From Hymenobacter sp. 5317J-9 (lineage in GTDB: Bacteria; Bacteroidota; Bacteroidia; Cytophagales; Hymenobacteraceae): a DNA stretch of 64,000 bases. The stretch spans positions 3,658,001-3,722,000 of the forward strand of contig NZ_CP095050.1 in NCBI RefSeq assembly GCF_022921075.1. Reading direction: 5' to 3'. The notes below the pieces were generated by a model. The model saw nothing but the letters and a program-made list of their open reading frames with translations, ran no database searches and was not told the origin of the DNA. Positions 34,801 through 42,656 of the stretch are shown piece after piece (within the stretch, counting starts at the first letter, position 1; each line of letters opens with the position of its first letter). The position numbers were made by a program, and so were the translations under genes.

Positions 34801-34910
34801 CTACCCCTGGCGTGGCCGTGCTGACTGACGACCAATTGACCGGCGACCACCGCCAGCTTTCCCTAAGCAGCCCGCAAACCGGCTTCATGCCGGCCCTGCG
34901 CACCATTTAG
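31881..34910 (+). CDS. Secreted beta-helix protein with two Ig-like and two malectin-like repeats
   Basis: The product is 1,009 residues. A signal peptide (about 10-31, ending AQAQ) precedes a right-handed beta-helix-like region (about 35-390) with repeated N-rich turns. After a GGSGGSG linker come Ig-like domain 1 (about 407-495, PPTVSLSAPSTGTVG), malectin-like domain 1 (about 512-656, FNLGGSAATIDGRNWEAS), Ig-like 2 (about 666-756) and malectin-like 2 (about 767-913), then a 95-residue tail. The two malectin-like copies are nearly identical DNA over 247 bp (33603-33849 and 34371-34617). No ATG exists before the signal peptide; TTG 31881 is the best start. It probably binds or cuts polysaccharide at the cell surface. 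No clear T9SS tail is seen. Confidence 0.85.
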   Translation: MKVHSKNNRILSLLRAAWLSLALAPALAQAQNVPNVTYQGPITITQGGTYTGNYKSTDSNTPAVTIATSSPVTLQGCILVGPGDLIQANGTPGDITVLNSQAYGTTPTQDDRYRGRFIAATNARNIRAENNYLEHTTGFTIYQFSGDGSASQTVRILRNKVLDIDGRTRNGGRNLANFIGLNTVRNIANIEIAWNQVINEPNLSSVEDNINFYNSGGTSQSPARVHDNYVQGAYPFPATSSTYSGTGMTTDGDGTTVSTVPSFLEAYDNQFVSTCNAGMNIAAGHDIKYYNNRIVTSAYLPDGSPLPAVYAGTAVFNGHQVSSSVFYNNTIQNNTIGYRNPGYTIPFQDRHDLSNGACATCTGTNHLPNPITLSTEQNELTLWQQKLAQNNVTLGPGGSGGSGTTPTNTPPTVSLSAPSTGTVGTALTLTATAADANGTVSKVEFFNGATKLGEDLTAPYTYSYTPTAAGTLSLTARATDNAGASTTSNTASVTVGTSTTTPPTTTAGDPANSTFFRAFNLGGSAATIDGRNWEASSGAANFSTNASGWSSPGASLNPATDAARAGMITSALFGTGPTLAVSGVASGTYSVYLYIWEDNSAETLNIQLEGQTVRSGYSTGSAGHWERVGPFTANVTDGTINVGTTGGNANLSGLEIFKQNTTTTAPTNTPPTVSLSAPSTGTVGTSLTLTATATDADGTVNKVEFFNGATKLGEDLTAPYSLNYTPSAAGTLSFTARATDNAGASATSTAKSVTVSAPTNPLATGPANATFYRAFNLGGSAATIDGRNWEASGTATNFRTNASGWSSPGASLNPTTDAARAGMITSALFGTGPTLAVSGVASGTYSVYLYIWEDNSAETLNIQLEGQTVRSGYSTGSAGHWERVGPFTANVTDGTINVGTTGGNVNLSGLEIWKHNSTAMRGIAPSTNGFGLFPAAGRADAQAQLATAAAKADLGLTSAHAAPVQGYRFAFGPATPGVAVLTDDQLTGDHRQLSLSSPQTGFMPALRTI
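33603..33849 (+). repeat. 247-bp internal repeat, copy 1
   Basis: It is the same as 34371-34617 except for two adjacent bases (GCC against GTT in one codon). It encodes the second half of the malectin-like domain. Neighbouring parts of the same repeats differ more, so this stretch was probably copied by recent gene conversion. Confidence 0.85.
34371..34617 (+). repeat. 247-bp internal repeat, copy 2
   Basis: Partner of 33603-33849, 768 bp (256 codons) downstream in the same frame. Confidence 0.85.
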
Positions 34911-34950
34911 GCTGCTCCTGTTAAGCACTTACTTCTTACCACTACTGCTG

Positions 34951-34981
34951 AAAAGCCTGGCCAGATTGGTCAGGCTTTTTT
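34951..34981 (+). terminator. Rho-independent terminator after the beta-helix gene
   Basis: AAAAGCCTG (34951-34959) pairs with CAGGCTTTT (34971-34979), with further pairing of CCA and TGG inside, and the right arm ends in six T residues. Confidence 0.9.
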
Positions 34982-35348
34982 GTTGCCCGCGCGGCACGGG
35001 GCGTTGCACTGAGCAGCAGGCAACCAAAAAGCGACGCGGCAATGGACGCTTTCGGCCAGCCTCGGCAGTAGGAAATCGCCAGCAACTACCTCGTTTTCCT
35101 AATAAAAGCAAAAATACTCCCAGGGTAGTACCATAAAAATAAGTTGGCCTTTTTCCGGTAGATGCTAGCCTAATGCATCGGGAGCGGCTTTAAATATATT
35201 ATTTTTTCTATTCAACTTCTTACCCCCATAAAAGGAGGTCAATTAAATCATTGATTAGTGGAAATAGCTTCTTTTCCTTCACCAAATCATCTCCACACCC
35301 TCTGCCCGGCAGCTCCATTCACATGCGTCACTCTTACTCCTCAAGCTT
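34982..35348. other. Intergenic region before the sugar-phosphate transferase
   Basis: No gene is supported. The right half is AT-rich and contains a purine-rich AGGAGG at about 35233-35238, too far from the ATG at 35349 to act as its ribosome site. It presumably holds the promoter of the second polysaccharide operon. Confidence 0.45.
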
Positions 35349-36746
35349 ATGGAACGATACGCGCACTACACCGATTCGACTCGGTTTATCCTGCCGCTGC
35401 TGGATGTTGCCATCATCTTTGGAGCCTTTCGCCTGGCCGGCTTTCTGGTGTGGCACAGCTGGGAGTTTACCGGCTACGCGCCGTTCCTGTTCATCATTTT
35501 CGCGCTGCTCTGGTGGACGCTCTCGCGGCAGTACGCCAACATCTTCCGCCTCGACCGTCTGATAACCTACGCCGAGAAGCTGGGCTACCTGCTGCGCACT
35601 TTTCTGATGCACGGGCTGCTGCTGCTGGGCACGGCACTGCTGCTCGACGTGCAGCAGCTGCCGCTGAAGGAGCTGCTGCTGGTGTACGGGCTGTCCATCA
35701 CGGGCGTGGTGCTGGGGCGCTTCGTGCTGGCGTTCTGCTACCGGGCCTACCGGCGCTACTTCGGCGAGCCCCACAGCCGCTACGTGATAGTGGGGGCCAG
35801 CGAAAGCGGCCAGCGCCTCTACCACTTTCTGGCCGCCCACGACCCGGCCGGCACGCAGTTCAAGGGCTTTTTTGCCGATGAGCCGGTGACCCCGGCCCTG
35901 CGCCCGCTGGTGCGCGGGGCGGTGGCGGAGGTGAAAACCTACTGCCTGCACACGCCGGTCGACGAAATCTACTTCGCCCTGCCCTTCGACAACCACCAGC
36001 TCATCCGCGAGCTGTCGGACTTTGCCATCAACAACTTCCTCTCGTTTCGCATCGTGCCCGACTACCCCGGCACCATGCGCCAGGACGTGAGCGTGTACCA
36101 CTACGACCACCTGCCCATTCTCACGGTGCGGCGCGAGCCGCTGGCCATCTGGGCCAACCGCCTGCTCAAGCGCAGCTTCGACGTGGTGTTTTCGGGCTTG
36201 GTCATCGGGCTCTTGTTTCCGCTGCTGATGCCGGTGCTGGCGCTGGTCATCAAGCTCGATTCGCCGGGGCCGGTGTTCTTCAAGCAGATGCGGCCGGGGC
36301 GGCGCAACCGGCTGTTTCCGTGCTACAAGCTGCGCACCATGCACACGGGCCACGGCCAGACCGAGCTGCAGGCCCGCAAGGGCGACCCCCGGGTGACGCG
36401 CGTGGGCTACTACCTGCGCAAGTACAACCTCGACGAGCTGCCGCAATTCTTCAACGTGCTGCTGGGGCACATGTCGGTGGTGGGGCCGCGGCCCAACATG
36501 CTCTCGCAGCTGCAGGAATATTCCCAGCGCATGAACACCTACCAGCTGCGCCACGCCGTGACGCCCGGCATCACGGGCTACGCCCAGGTGAACGGCTGCC
36601 GCGGCGAAACCCGCGCCCCCAACGCCATGGAGAAGCGCGTGGAATACGACCTCAAGTACCTGGAAAACTGGTCCTTCATTCTGGATTTGAAAATCATCGG
36701 CCAAACCGTGGTCAACATGGTTCGCGGCGAAGAAAACGCCTACTGA
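35349..36746 (+). CDS. Undecaprenyl-phosphate sugar-phosphate transferase (WbaP/WcaJ type)
   Basis: The 465-residue protein has four N-terminal membrane helices (about 13-120), a nucleotide-binding-like middle domain (CoA-binding-like, YVIVGASESGQRLYHFLA at about 140-157), a fifth helix at about 278-302 and the C-terminal bacterial sugar transferase domain. The latter shows KRSFDVVFSG, LDSPGPVFFKQMRPGRRNRL, YKLRTM, and LDELPQFFNVLLGHMSVVGP then RP. It attaches the first sugar-1-phosphate to undecaprenyl phosphate and so starts repeat-unit synthesis. Length and order fit full-size WcaJ-type enzymes. It begins the second polysaccharide operon. Confidence 0.93.
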   Translation: MERYAHYTDSTRFILPLLDVAIIFGAFRLAGFLVWHSWEFTGYAPFLFIIFALLWWTLSRQYANIFRLDRLITYAEKLGYLLRTFLMHGLLLLGTALLLDVQQLPLKELLLVYGLSITGVVLGRFVLAFCYRAYRRYFGEPHSRYVIVGASESGQRLYHFLAAHDPAGTQFKGFFADEPVTPALRPLVRGAVAEVKTYCLHTPVDEIYFALPFDNHQLIRELSDFAINNFLSFRIVPDYPGTMRQDVSVYHYDHLPILTVRREPLAIWANRLLKRSFDVVFSGLVIGLLFPLLMPVLALVIKLDSPGPVFFKQMRPGRRNRLFPCYKLRTMHTGHGQTELQARKGDPRVTRVGYYLRKYNLDELPQFFNVLLGHMSVVGPRPNMLSQLQEYSQRMNTYQLRHAVTPGITGYAQVNGCRGETRAPNAMEKRVEYDLKYLENWSFILDLKIIGQTVVNMVRGEENAY

Positions 36747-36757
36747 GCTGCCCGGCC

Positions 36758-36851
36758 CGGTCCGACCGCCCTAGGCGGTCCGACCGGTTGAAGCAGCGAC
36801 GTCCCGATAACCAACGACGACCGGTCGGACCGCCTAGGGCGGTCCGACCGG
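36758..36851. repeat. Pair of CGGTCCGACC palindromes (REP-like)
   Basis: Copy 1 at 36758-36787 and copy 2 at 36821-36851 are each near-perfect palindromes built from CGGTCCGACCG on both sides of CCCTAGG or its complement. They are separated by 33 bp between two genes of the same orientation. They could form stable hairpins in the transcript or be REP-like elements. Confidence 0.85.
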
Positions 36852-36906
36852 GGCTCTCGCCGCAAGAATTGCCTCACTCCTTTCCCGCCATCACCTTTCC
36901 CTGCTT

Positions 36907-37773
36907 ATGTCAACCCTGCTACTGAAACGCCCCGTGCTGGACGCCCGCATCTCAACCGGGGCCGTGCCCGAGTTCATCGACACCATTTTGCGGCTGGGGG
37001 CGGCCCGCGCCTCGGCCTACGTGTGCTGCGCCAACGCCCACATGCTGGTGGAGGCCCACCAGGACCCGCAGTTTCGGCGCGTGCTGGACCAGGCCAGCGT
37101 GGTGACGCCCGACGGCAGCCCCGTGGCCGCGGCCTTGGGCTGGCTGCACGGCCAGCCGCAGCCCCGCGTGGCCGGCATGGACCTGCTGCCCGCGCTGCTG
37201 GCCGAGGCCGCCGCCCGCGGGCAGTCGGTGTATTTCTACGGCACCACCGAGGCGGTGCTCACGGCCATTGTGGACCGGGCCCGGCGCGAGCTGCCCGCGC
37301 TGCGGGTGGCCGGCTGGCAGGCCCCGCCCTTCCGCCCGCTCACGCCGGCCGAGGACGACGCGGCCGTGGCCGCCATCAACGCCGCCGACCCCGACCTGGT
37401 GTTTGTGGCGCTGGGCTGCCCCCGGCAGGAGCGCTGGATGGCCGAGCACCGCGGCCGGGTGCGGGCCTGCATGGTGGGCGTGGGCCAGGCCTTCATGGTG
37501 TATGCCGGCCTGGAGCGGCGCCTGCCGGAGTGGGCCCGCGGGCTGTGGCTGGAATGGGCCTACCGCCTCTGGCTGGAGCCCCGCCGCCTGGCCCGCCGCT
37601 ACCTCGTCACCAACACATGGTTTGTGTGGCTGCTGGCCCGCCATCTGCTCACGCGCTGGCAGGCCCAGGCACTACCGGCCCGGCCCAGCACCCGGCGGGG
37701 CCTGCGCACCAGCCTGCGCCACGGCGCCCTGAAGCTTCGGCGTGCCGACGCCCTTTCCACCGTTCATTCCTAG
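36907..37773 (+). CDS. WecG/TagA/CpsF-family glycosyltransferase (GT26)
   Basis: The 288-residue protein matches GT26: an early [17 protein letters not shown] (about 39-55), [12 protein letters not shown] (about 64-75), [13 protein letters not shown] (about 90-102), [11 protein letters not shown], and the late [18 protein letters not shown] (about 161-178). The Asp in TPDG is the expected catalytic base. These enzymes add a sugar such as N-acetylmannosaminuronate to the lipid-linked primer. The conserved C-terminal [18 protein letters not shown] (about 218-235) is the membrane-binding appendage known from TagA. It starts about 55 bp after the REP-like pair. Confidence 0.9.
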   Translation: MSTLLLKRPVLDARISTGAVPEFIDTILRLGAARASAYVCCANAHMLVEAHQDPQFRRVLDQASVVTPDGSPVAAALGWLHGQPQPRVAGMDLLPALLAEAAARGQSVYFYGTTEAVLTAIVDRARRELPALRVAGWQAPPFRPLTPAEDDAAVAAINAADPDLVFVALGCPRQERWMAEHRGRVRACMVGVGQAFMVYAGLERRLPEWARGLWLEWAYRLWLEPRRLARRYLVTNTWFVWLLARHLLTRWQAQALPARPSTRRGLRTSLRHGALKLRRADALSTVHS

Positions 37774-37783
37774 CCTTTTGCAT

Positions 37784-38704
37784 ATGAAAGCAGTGATTCT
37801 GGCGGGGGGCTACGGCACCCGCATCAGCGAGGAAAGCGGGCTGCGGCCCAAGCCCATGGTGGAAATTGGCGGCCAGCCCATTCTCTGGCACATCATGAAA
37901 ATCTACGCCCACCACGGCATCACCGATTTCGTGATTTGCTGCGGCTACAAGGGCCACCTCATCAAGCAGTACTTCGCCAACTACTTCCTGCACAACTCGG
38001 ACGTGACGTTTCGCATGGACCGCAACGAGATGCAGGTGCGCTACCAGCGCGCCGAGCCCTGGACCGTGACGCTGGTGGACACCGGCCAGGAAACCATGAC
38101 CGGCGGCCGCCTGCGCCGCGTGCGCCACTACCTGGACGAGGGCGAAACCTTCTGCCTGACCTACGGCGACGGCGTGGGTGACGTCGACATTGCGGCCAGC
38201 ATTGCCTTTCACCGGCGGCAGGGGCTGCTGGCCACGCTCACGGCAGTGCGCCAGCCGGGCCGCTTCGGGGTGTTCAACCTGGGCGAGGAAGACGCCCGCA
38301 TCAACAGCTTCAGCGAGAAGCCCGACGGCGGGCTGATGCCCTGGGTGAATGGCGGCTTCTTTGTGCTGGAGCCGGCCGTGCTCGACTACATCGGCGGCGA
38401 CGCCACGGTGTGGGAGCGCGACCCGCTCGAACGCCTCGCCGCCGAAGGCCAGCTGGCCGCCTACCGCCACCCCGGCTTCTGGCAGCCCATGGATACGCTG
38501 CGCGACCGCAACCTGCTGGAGGACCTCTGGCAGCGCGGCCAGGCCGCCTGGAAAGTGTGGGAGCCCGCCCCCGATGCCACTCCGGCGCCGGCCCCGGCAG
38601 CCCCCGCGCCAGCGGCAGTCCGGCGGCGCCTCCCTTCGCCGCTGGCGGGCGCCCGGCGCCTGCCCAGCTACCTGGTGGCCACCGGCCAAATCCCCACCGA
38701 CTGA
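37784..38704 (+). CDS. rfbF: Glucose-1-phosphate cytidylyltransferase with C-terminal extension
   Basis: The 306-residue protein starts [20 protein letters not shown], the signature of sugar-nucleotide transferases, followed by [20 protein letters not shown] and [17 protein letters not shown], which are specific to RfbF. It makes CDP-glucose from CTP and glucose-1-phosphate, feeding CDP-linked deoxy- and branched sugars. The family usually ends near residue 258; here an Ala/Pro-rich tail of about 45 residues (about 262-306) is added. ATG 37784 is chosen because the nucleotide-binding motif begins there. The following genes form a modified-sugar cassette. Confidence 0.93.
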   Translation: MKAVILAGGYGTRISEESGLRPKPMVEIGGQPILWHIMKIYAHHGITDFVICCGYKGHLIKQYFANYFLHNSDVTFRMDRNEMQVRYQRAEPWTVTLVDTGQETMTGGRLRRVRHYLDEGETFCLTYGDGVGDVDIAASIAFHRRQGLLATLTAVRQPGRFGVFNLGEEDARINSFSEKPDGGLMPWVNGGFFVLEPAVLDYIGGDATVWERDPLERLAAEGQLAAYRHPGFWQPMDTLRDRNLLEDLWQRGQAAWKVWEPAPDATPAPAPAAPAPAAVRRRLPSPLAGARRLPSYLVATGQIPTD

Positions 38705-38766
38705 CCCCTGCCCGCTAATTCGCTTCCTCCACCGGTGCCCGCGCGGCACCTCTCCCGCTTTGCGTC

Positions 38767-39867
38767 ATGGATTCTCCTCGCATTCTGATAACCGGCAACC
38801 TGGGCTACGTGGGCCCCGGCGTGGTGCGCCAGCTCCGGCAGGCTTTTCCCGACGCCGAACTCATTGGGTTCGACCTGGGCCTGTTTGCCCACTGCCTCAC
38901 CGGCCCGGCCCCGCTGCCCGAAGTGTGCCTCGACCGCCAGGTGTTCGGCGACGTGCGCCACCTGCCTTCCGGCCTGCTCACGGGCGTGAACGTGGTGGTG
39001 CACCTGGCCGCCATTTCCAACGACCCCATGGGCACCGCCTACGAAGACGTGACCATGGCCGTGAACCACGACGCCAGCGTGCACCTGGCGCGCGTGGCCA
39101 AGGCCCATGGCGCCCGCGCGTTTGTGTTTGCCAGTTCGTGCAGCGTGTATGGCCTGGGCGGCGACGAACAGAAGTCGGAAGACGCGGCCCTGAACCCGCT
39201 CACGGCCTACGCCCGCTCCAAGGTGGCCACCGAGCGTGACCTGACCGCGCTGGCCGACGACAAGTTTCGGGTGACCTGCCTGCGCTTTGCCACGGCCTGC
39301 GGCTGGAGCGAGCGGCTGCGCCTCGACCTGGTGCTCAACGACTTTGTGGCCAGCGCCGTGGCCACCGGCGAACTCACCATTCTGAGCGACGGCACGCCCT
39401 GGCGCCCGCTCATCCACGTGCGCGACATGGCCCGCGCGGTGCTGTGGGCCACCCACCGCCCGCTGGGTGGTCCGTTTCTGGCCCTGAACGTGGGCAGCAA
39501 CGCCTGGAACTACCGCGTGCGCGAGCTGGCCGAGGCCGTGGCCCGCAACCGCCCCGATACGAAGGTGAAAATCAGCCCCACGGGCGCCCCCGACCGCCGC
39601 TCCTACCGCGTCGACTTCGACCTGTTTCGGCAGCTGGCCCCCGAGCACCAGCCCCTGATGAGCCTCGACGCCACCATTGCCGAGCTCACCAGCAAGCTGC
39701 TGGAAATGTGGTTCATCGACCCCGATTTCCGCACTTCGCGGCTGATGCGCCTGCGGGTGCTGAAGGCCCTGGTGGAGCAGGGCGACCTAACCCCCGACCT
39801 GACCTGGGCGCCGCTGCCCCGCCCGGCGCCGGCCAGCCCCCGCCCCGCCGTGCCGGTGCTGGCCTGA
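38767..39867 (+). CDS. NAD-dependent epimerase/dehydratase (extended SDR)
   Basis: The 366-residue protein has a Rossmann start RILITGNLGYVGPGVVRQL (about 5-23), VVVHLAAISNDPM (about 77-89), a Ser in FASSCSVYGLG (about 120-130) and the catalytic YARSK (about 145-149). It acts on a nucleotide sugar, probably the CDP-sugar from the preceding gene, as a dehydratase, reductase or epimerase. It differs from typical RfbG dehydratases at the start, so its exact reaction is open. The last 20 residues are Pro/Ala-rich. It sits between rfbF and the 3,5-epimerase-family gene. Confidence 0.88.
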   Translation: MDSPRILITGNLGYVGPGVVRQLRQAFPDAELIGFDLGLFAHCLTGPAPLPEVCLDRQVFGDVRHLPSGLLTGVNVVVHLAAISNDPMGTAYEDVTMAVNHDASVHLARVAKAHGARAFVFASSCSVYGLGGDEQKSEDAALNPLTAYARSKVATERDLTALADDKFRVTCLRFATACGWSERLRLDLVLNDFVASAVATGELTILSDGTPWRPLIHVRDMARAVLWATHRPLGGPFLALNVGSNAWNYRVRELAEAVARNRPDTKVKISPTGAPDRRSYRVDFDLFRQLAPEHQPLMSLDATIAELTSKLLEMWFIDPDFRTSRLMRLRVLKALVEQGDLTPDLTWAPLPRPAPASPRPAVPVLA

Positions 39868-39934
39868 AGCCGCTTCGCCGTTTCGTTTTTCTCACCCCGC
39901 AGCCGGCCCGGCTGCGCCAGCTTTCGCGTTTGCC

Positions 39935-40519
39935 ATGCAACTCACCGCCACCAAATTGCCGGGTGTTTTCCTCGTCGACGTGGACCGCCTGGAAGACGAA
40001 CGGGGCTTTTTTGCCCGCACCTGGTGCACCCGGGAGCTGGCCGAGCACGGCATCAGCATGACGGTGGCGCAGGCCAATGTGTCGGCCAATCCGCGGCCGG
40101 GCACGCTGCGCGGGCTGCACTACCAGGCCGCGCCCCACGAAGAAACCAAGCTGGTGCGCTGCACCCGGGGCGCCATTTATGACGTGGTGGTGGACCTGCG
40201 GCCCGACTCGCCCACTTGCGGGCAGTGGCTGGGCGTGGAGCTGTGGGCCGCCAGCTACCAGCAGCTGCTGGTGCCGGGCGGCTGCGCCCACGGCTTCCTC
40301 ACCCTGGCCCCCCACACCGACGTGAGCTACCTGATGTCGGCCTGCTACGAGCCCAGCGCCGCCCGCGGCCTGCGCTGGAACGACCCCGCCATTGGGGTGC
40401 GCTGGCCGGTGCGGCCCCAGCTCATATCGGCCAAAGACCTGAACTACCCCGACTGGCAGCCGCCCGCAACCCGGCGCCCCGCGCTGCCCGCCGAGCTGCT
40501 GAGCGCCAGCGTCCACTAA
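39935..40519 (+). CDS. dTDP-4-dehydrorhamnose 3,5-epimerase family protein
   Basis: The 194-residue cupin shows LPGVFLVDVDRLEDERGFFA (about 8-27), LRGLHYQ with the catalytic His (about 60-66), KLVRCTRGAIYDVVVDLRPD (about 73-92) and the VPGGCAHGFLTL motif (about 113-124). This is the RmlC fold with its key residues. No RmlA, RmlB or RmlD gene is nearby, and the neighbours make a CDP-sugar, so the substrate is probably a 4-keto CDP-sugar rather than a rhamnose precursor. Confidence 0.88.
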   Translation: MQLTATKLPGVFLVDVDRLEDERGFFARTWCTRELAEHGISMTVAQANVSANPRPGTLRGLHYQAAPHEETKLVRCTRGAIYDVVVDLRPDSPTCGQWLGVELWAASYQQLLVPGGCAHGFLTLAPHTDVSYLMSACYEPSAARGLRWNDPAIGVRWPVRPQLISAKDLNYPDWQPPATRRPALPAELLSASVH

Positions 40520-40579
40520 GCCGCCCGAGCCCCGGGCCGCCCTCATTTTTTCATTGTCGGACTTTAACACAGACTTCCT

Positions 40580-41230
40580 ATGAAACCGCTGTTGTGCTGC
40601 TGGATGGGATTGATTGGACTGACCGCAACGGCTTGCGTGTCGGCGGGGCCGGCGCTGTGGCAAGTGCCGCCAGCGGCCAATGCCCACCGCCTGCCGCCCC
40701 TGGAGGCCGTGGCCGAGCTGGGCGCACTGGCCCGCACCGACGCCACGCAGCCCGCCGAGCTGCTGCAGCTGTGGAAAAGCGAGCTGCACGCCAACCTGGC
40801 CGAAACCGCCATCCCGCAGGCCTTCGGCTACGCCCGCCTGCAAGTGACGCGGGCCAACGTGCGGCGCACCGGCCGCGCCCTGCAAACCCTGCAGATGCTC
40901 ACGCTACTCACGCCCAGCCTGCTGGGCGTGCCCCTCGAAACCTACCGCACCACCCTCACCGCGCAGCTGCAGGTGCTGGACGCCGACGGCAACGTGCTGG
41001 GCGAGTACGAGGGCACCGGCACCTCGGCCGTGAAAGTGGCCATGTACCACGGCTACTCCCAGGCCGAGGCCCCAGCGCTGTCCGACGCCGAGGCCCTGCG
41101 CATGGCCCTGGCCCAGATTCGGGCGCAGGTCGACACGGCGGCCGACCGCCTGCGGCCACGGCTGCTGGCCGGTGGGCCGTTGCCCCTGCCCGAGCCGGTG
41201 GCGTCGCCTTCGGTAGCCCAAAAACAATAG
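40580..41230 (+). CDS. Putative lipoprotein, function unknown
   Basis: The 216-residue product starts with a lipoprotein signal ending in LTATAC (Cys19). The mature part is Ala/Leu-rich with predicted strands (TTLTAQLQVLDADGNVLGEY at about 129-148) and a helical end. No family is recognised. It lies inside the sugar-modification cassette, between the 3,5-epimerase-family gene and a C-methyltransferase, in the same direction with gaps of about 60 bp on each side. A role in surface polysaccharide assembly is possible, but only its position says so. Confidence 0.65.
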   Translation: MKPLLCCWMGLIGLTATACVSAGPALWQVPPAANAHRLPPLEAVAELGALARTDATQPAELLQLWKSELHANLAETAIPQAFGYARLQVTRANVRRTGRALQTLQMLTLLTPSLLGVPLETYRTTLTAQLQVLDADGNVLGEYEGTGTSAVKVAMYHGYSQAEAPALSDAEALRMALAQIRAQVDTAADRLRPRLLAGGPLPLPEPVASPSVAQKQ

Positions 41231-41286
41231 TCCGGCCCGCGCGGGGCCTTCCGCTTTTCTCCCTTCGCTCACCTTTCCCTTACTCC

Positions 41287-42609
41287 ATGAAAACCTCCTT
41301 TGCAGCCTCTTCTCTGCCATTGTCGCCGGTAGCAGCCAGTGCGCCCGAAACCGCCGTGGCGCCCGGCCCGGCCGGCTACTGCCGGTTTTGCGGCACGCCG
41401 CTGCGCCACACGTTTGTCGATTTGGGCACCTCGCCGCTGTGCCAAGACCACGTGACGCCCGAGCGGTTTGCGCACGCCGAAGCCTTCTACCCGCTGCACG
41501 CCTACGTGTGCGAGGAGTGTTTTCTGGTGCAGGTGGGCGAGTTTGTGGAGCCCGACGAGGTGTTCCGGCAGGACTACGCCTATTTCTCGTCCTACTCCAC
41601 GTCGTGGCTGGAGCACGCCCGGCAGTATTGCGCCATGGCCACCGAGCGGTTTGGCCTGAACGAAAGCAGCCTGGTGGTGGAAGTGGCCAGCAACGACGGC
41701 TACCTGCTGCAGTACTTTCTGGAAAAAAACATCCCGGTGCTGGGCGTGGAGCCGGCCGGCAACGTGGCCCGCGCGGCCGAGGAAAAGGGCGTGCCCACGA
41801 TGCGCCGCTTTTTCGGCAGCGCCACGGCCCGCGAGCTCACCGATGGCTGCGGCGCGGCCGACCTACTCATCGGCAACAACGTGCTGGCCCACGTGCCCAA
41901 CCTCAACAACTTCGTGGACGGCCTGCGCCTGGCCCTGAAGCCCGAGGGCGTCATCACGATGGAGTTTCCGCACCTGCTGCGGCTCATCGAAGGGCGGCAG
42001 TTCGACACCATTTACCACGAGCATTTCAGCTACTTCTCCTTCTTCACGGTGGAGCGCGTGTTTGCCGCCCACGGCCTCACCCTCTTCGACGTGGAGGAGC
42101 TGCCCACCCACGGCGGCTCGCTGCGCATCTACGCCCGGCACGCGGCGGCCACCGCCCCGCACCTGGCCGTGACCCCAGCCGTGGCCGACCTGCGCAACCG
42201 CGAAATGGCCGCCGGCGTGTGCGACCTGGGCTTCTACGCCGACTTTGCCGAGCAGGTGCGCGAAACCAAGCGCAAGCTCCTCGAATTCCTCATCGAGGCC
42301 AAGCGCGCCGGCAAAACGGTGGCCGGCTACGGGGCTCCCGGCAAGGGCAACACCTTGCTCAACTACTGCGGCATCCGGACCGATTTTCTGGACTATACCG
42401 TGGACTTGAACCCGCACAAGCAGGGCAATTTCCTGCCCGGCACCCGCATCCCCATCCTCGACCCCAGCCACGTCCTGGAAACGCGCCCCGACTACCTGCT
42501 GATTCTGCCCTGGAACCTGCGCGAAGAAATCATGGCCCAGATGGCCGTCATCCGCGAGTGGGGCGGGCAGTTTGTGGTGCCCATTCCCGAGCCCCGGGTT
42601 TTCGCTTAA
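41287..42609 (+). CDS. Nucleotide-sugar C-methyltransferase family protein
   Basis: The 440-residue protein has the three-part build of sugar C-methyltransferases: an N-terminal zinc-binding region (CRFCGTPL at about 32-39 and CEECF at about 76-80), a SAM-binding domain with motif I VVEVASNDGYLLQYFLEK (about 131-148) and NNVLAHVPNLNNFVDGL (about 198-214), and a C-terminal domain with AGKTVAGYGAPGKGNTLLNY (about 340-359). Members such as TylCIII methylate the 3-position of a 4-keto sugar to give a branched sugar. Position after rfbF, SDR and epimerase genes supports a branched CDP-sugar. ATG 41287 begins the protein. Confidence 0.9.
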   Translation: MKTSFAASSLPLSPVAASAPETAVAPGPAGYCRFCGTPLRHTFVDLGTSPLCQDHVTPERFAHAEAFYPLHAYVCEECFLVQVGEFVEPDEVFRQDYAYFSSYSTSWLEHARQYCAMATERFGLNESSLVVEVASNDGYLLQYFLEKNIPVLGVEPAGNVARAAEEKGVPTMRRFFGSATARELTDGCGAADLLIGNNVLAHVPNLNNFVDGLRLALKPEGVITMEFPHLLRLIEGRQFDTIYHEHFSYFSFFTVERVFAAHGLTLFDVEELPTHGGSLRIYARHAAATAPHLAVTPAVADLRNREMAAGVCDLGFYADFAEQVRETKRKLLEFLIEAKRAGKTVAGYGAPGKGNTLLNYCGIRTDFLDYTVDLNPHKQGNFLPGTRIPILDPSHVLETRPDYLLILPWNLREEIMAQMAVIREWGGQFVVPIPEPRVFA

Positions 42610-42656
42610 ATCCGGATAGTTGCCCCGCTGCTTTTCTCGCCTTTTTTCTGCTTGCC

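Noticed and set aside
34929..35111. 60-codon minus-strand frame in the intergenic region
   Set aside because: It runs through the terminator at 34951-34981, has no recognisable motif and no plausible ribosome site.
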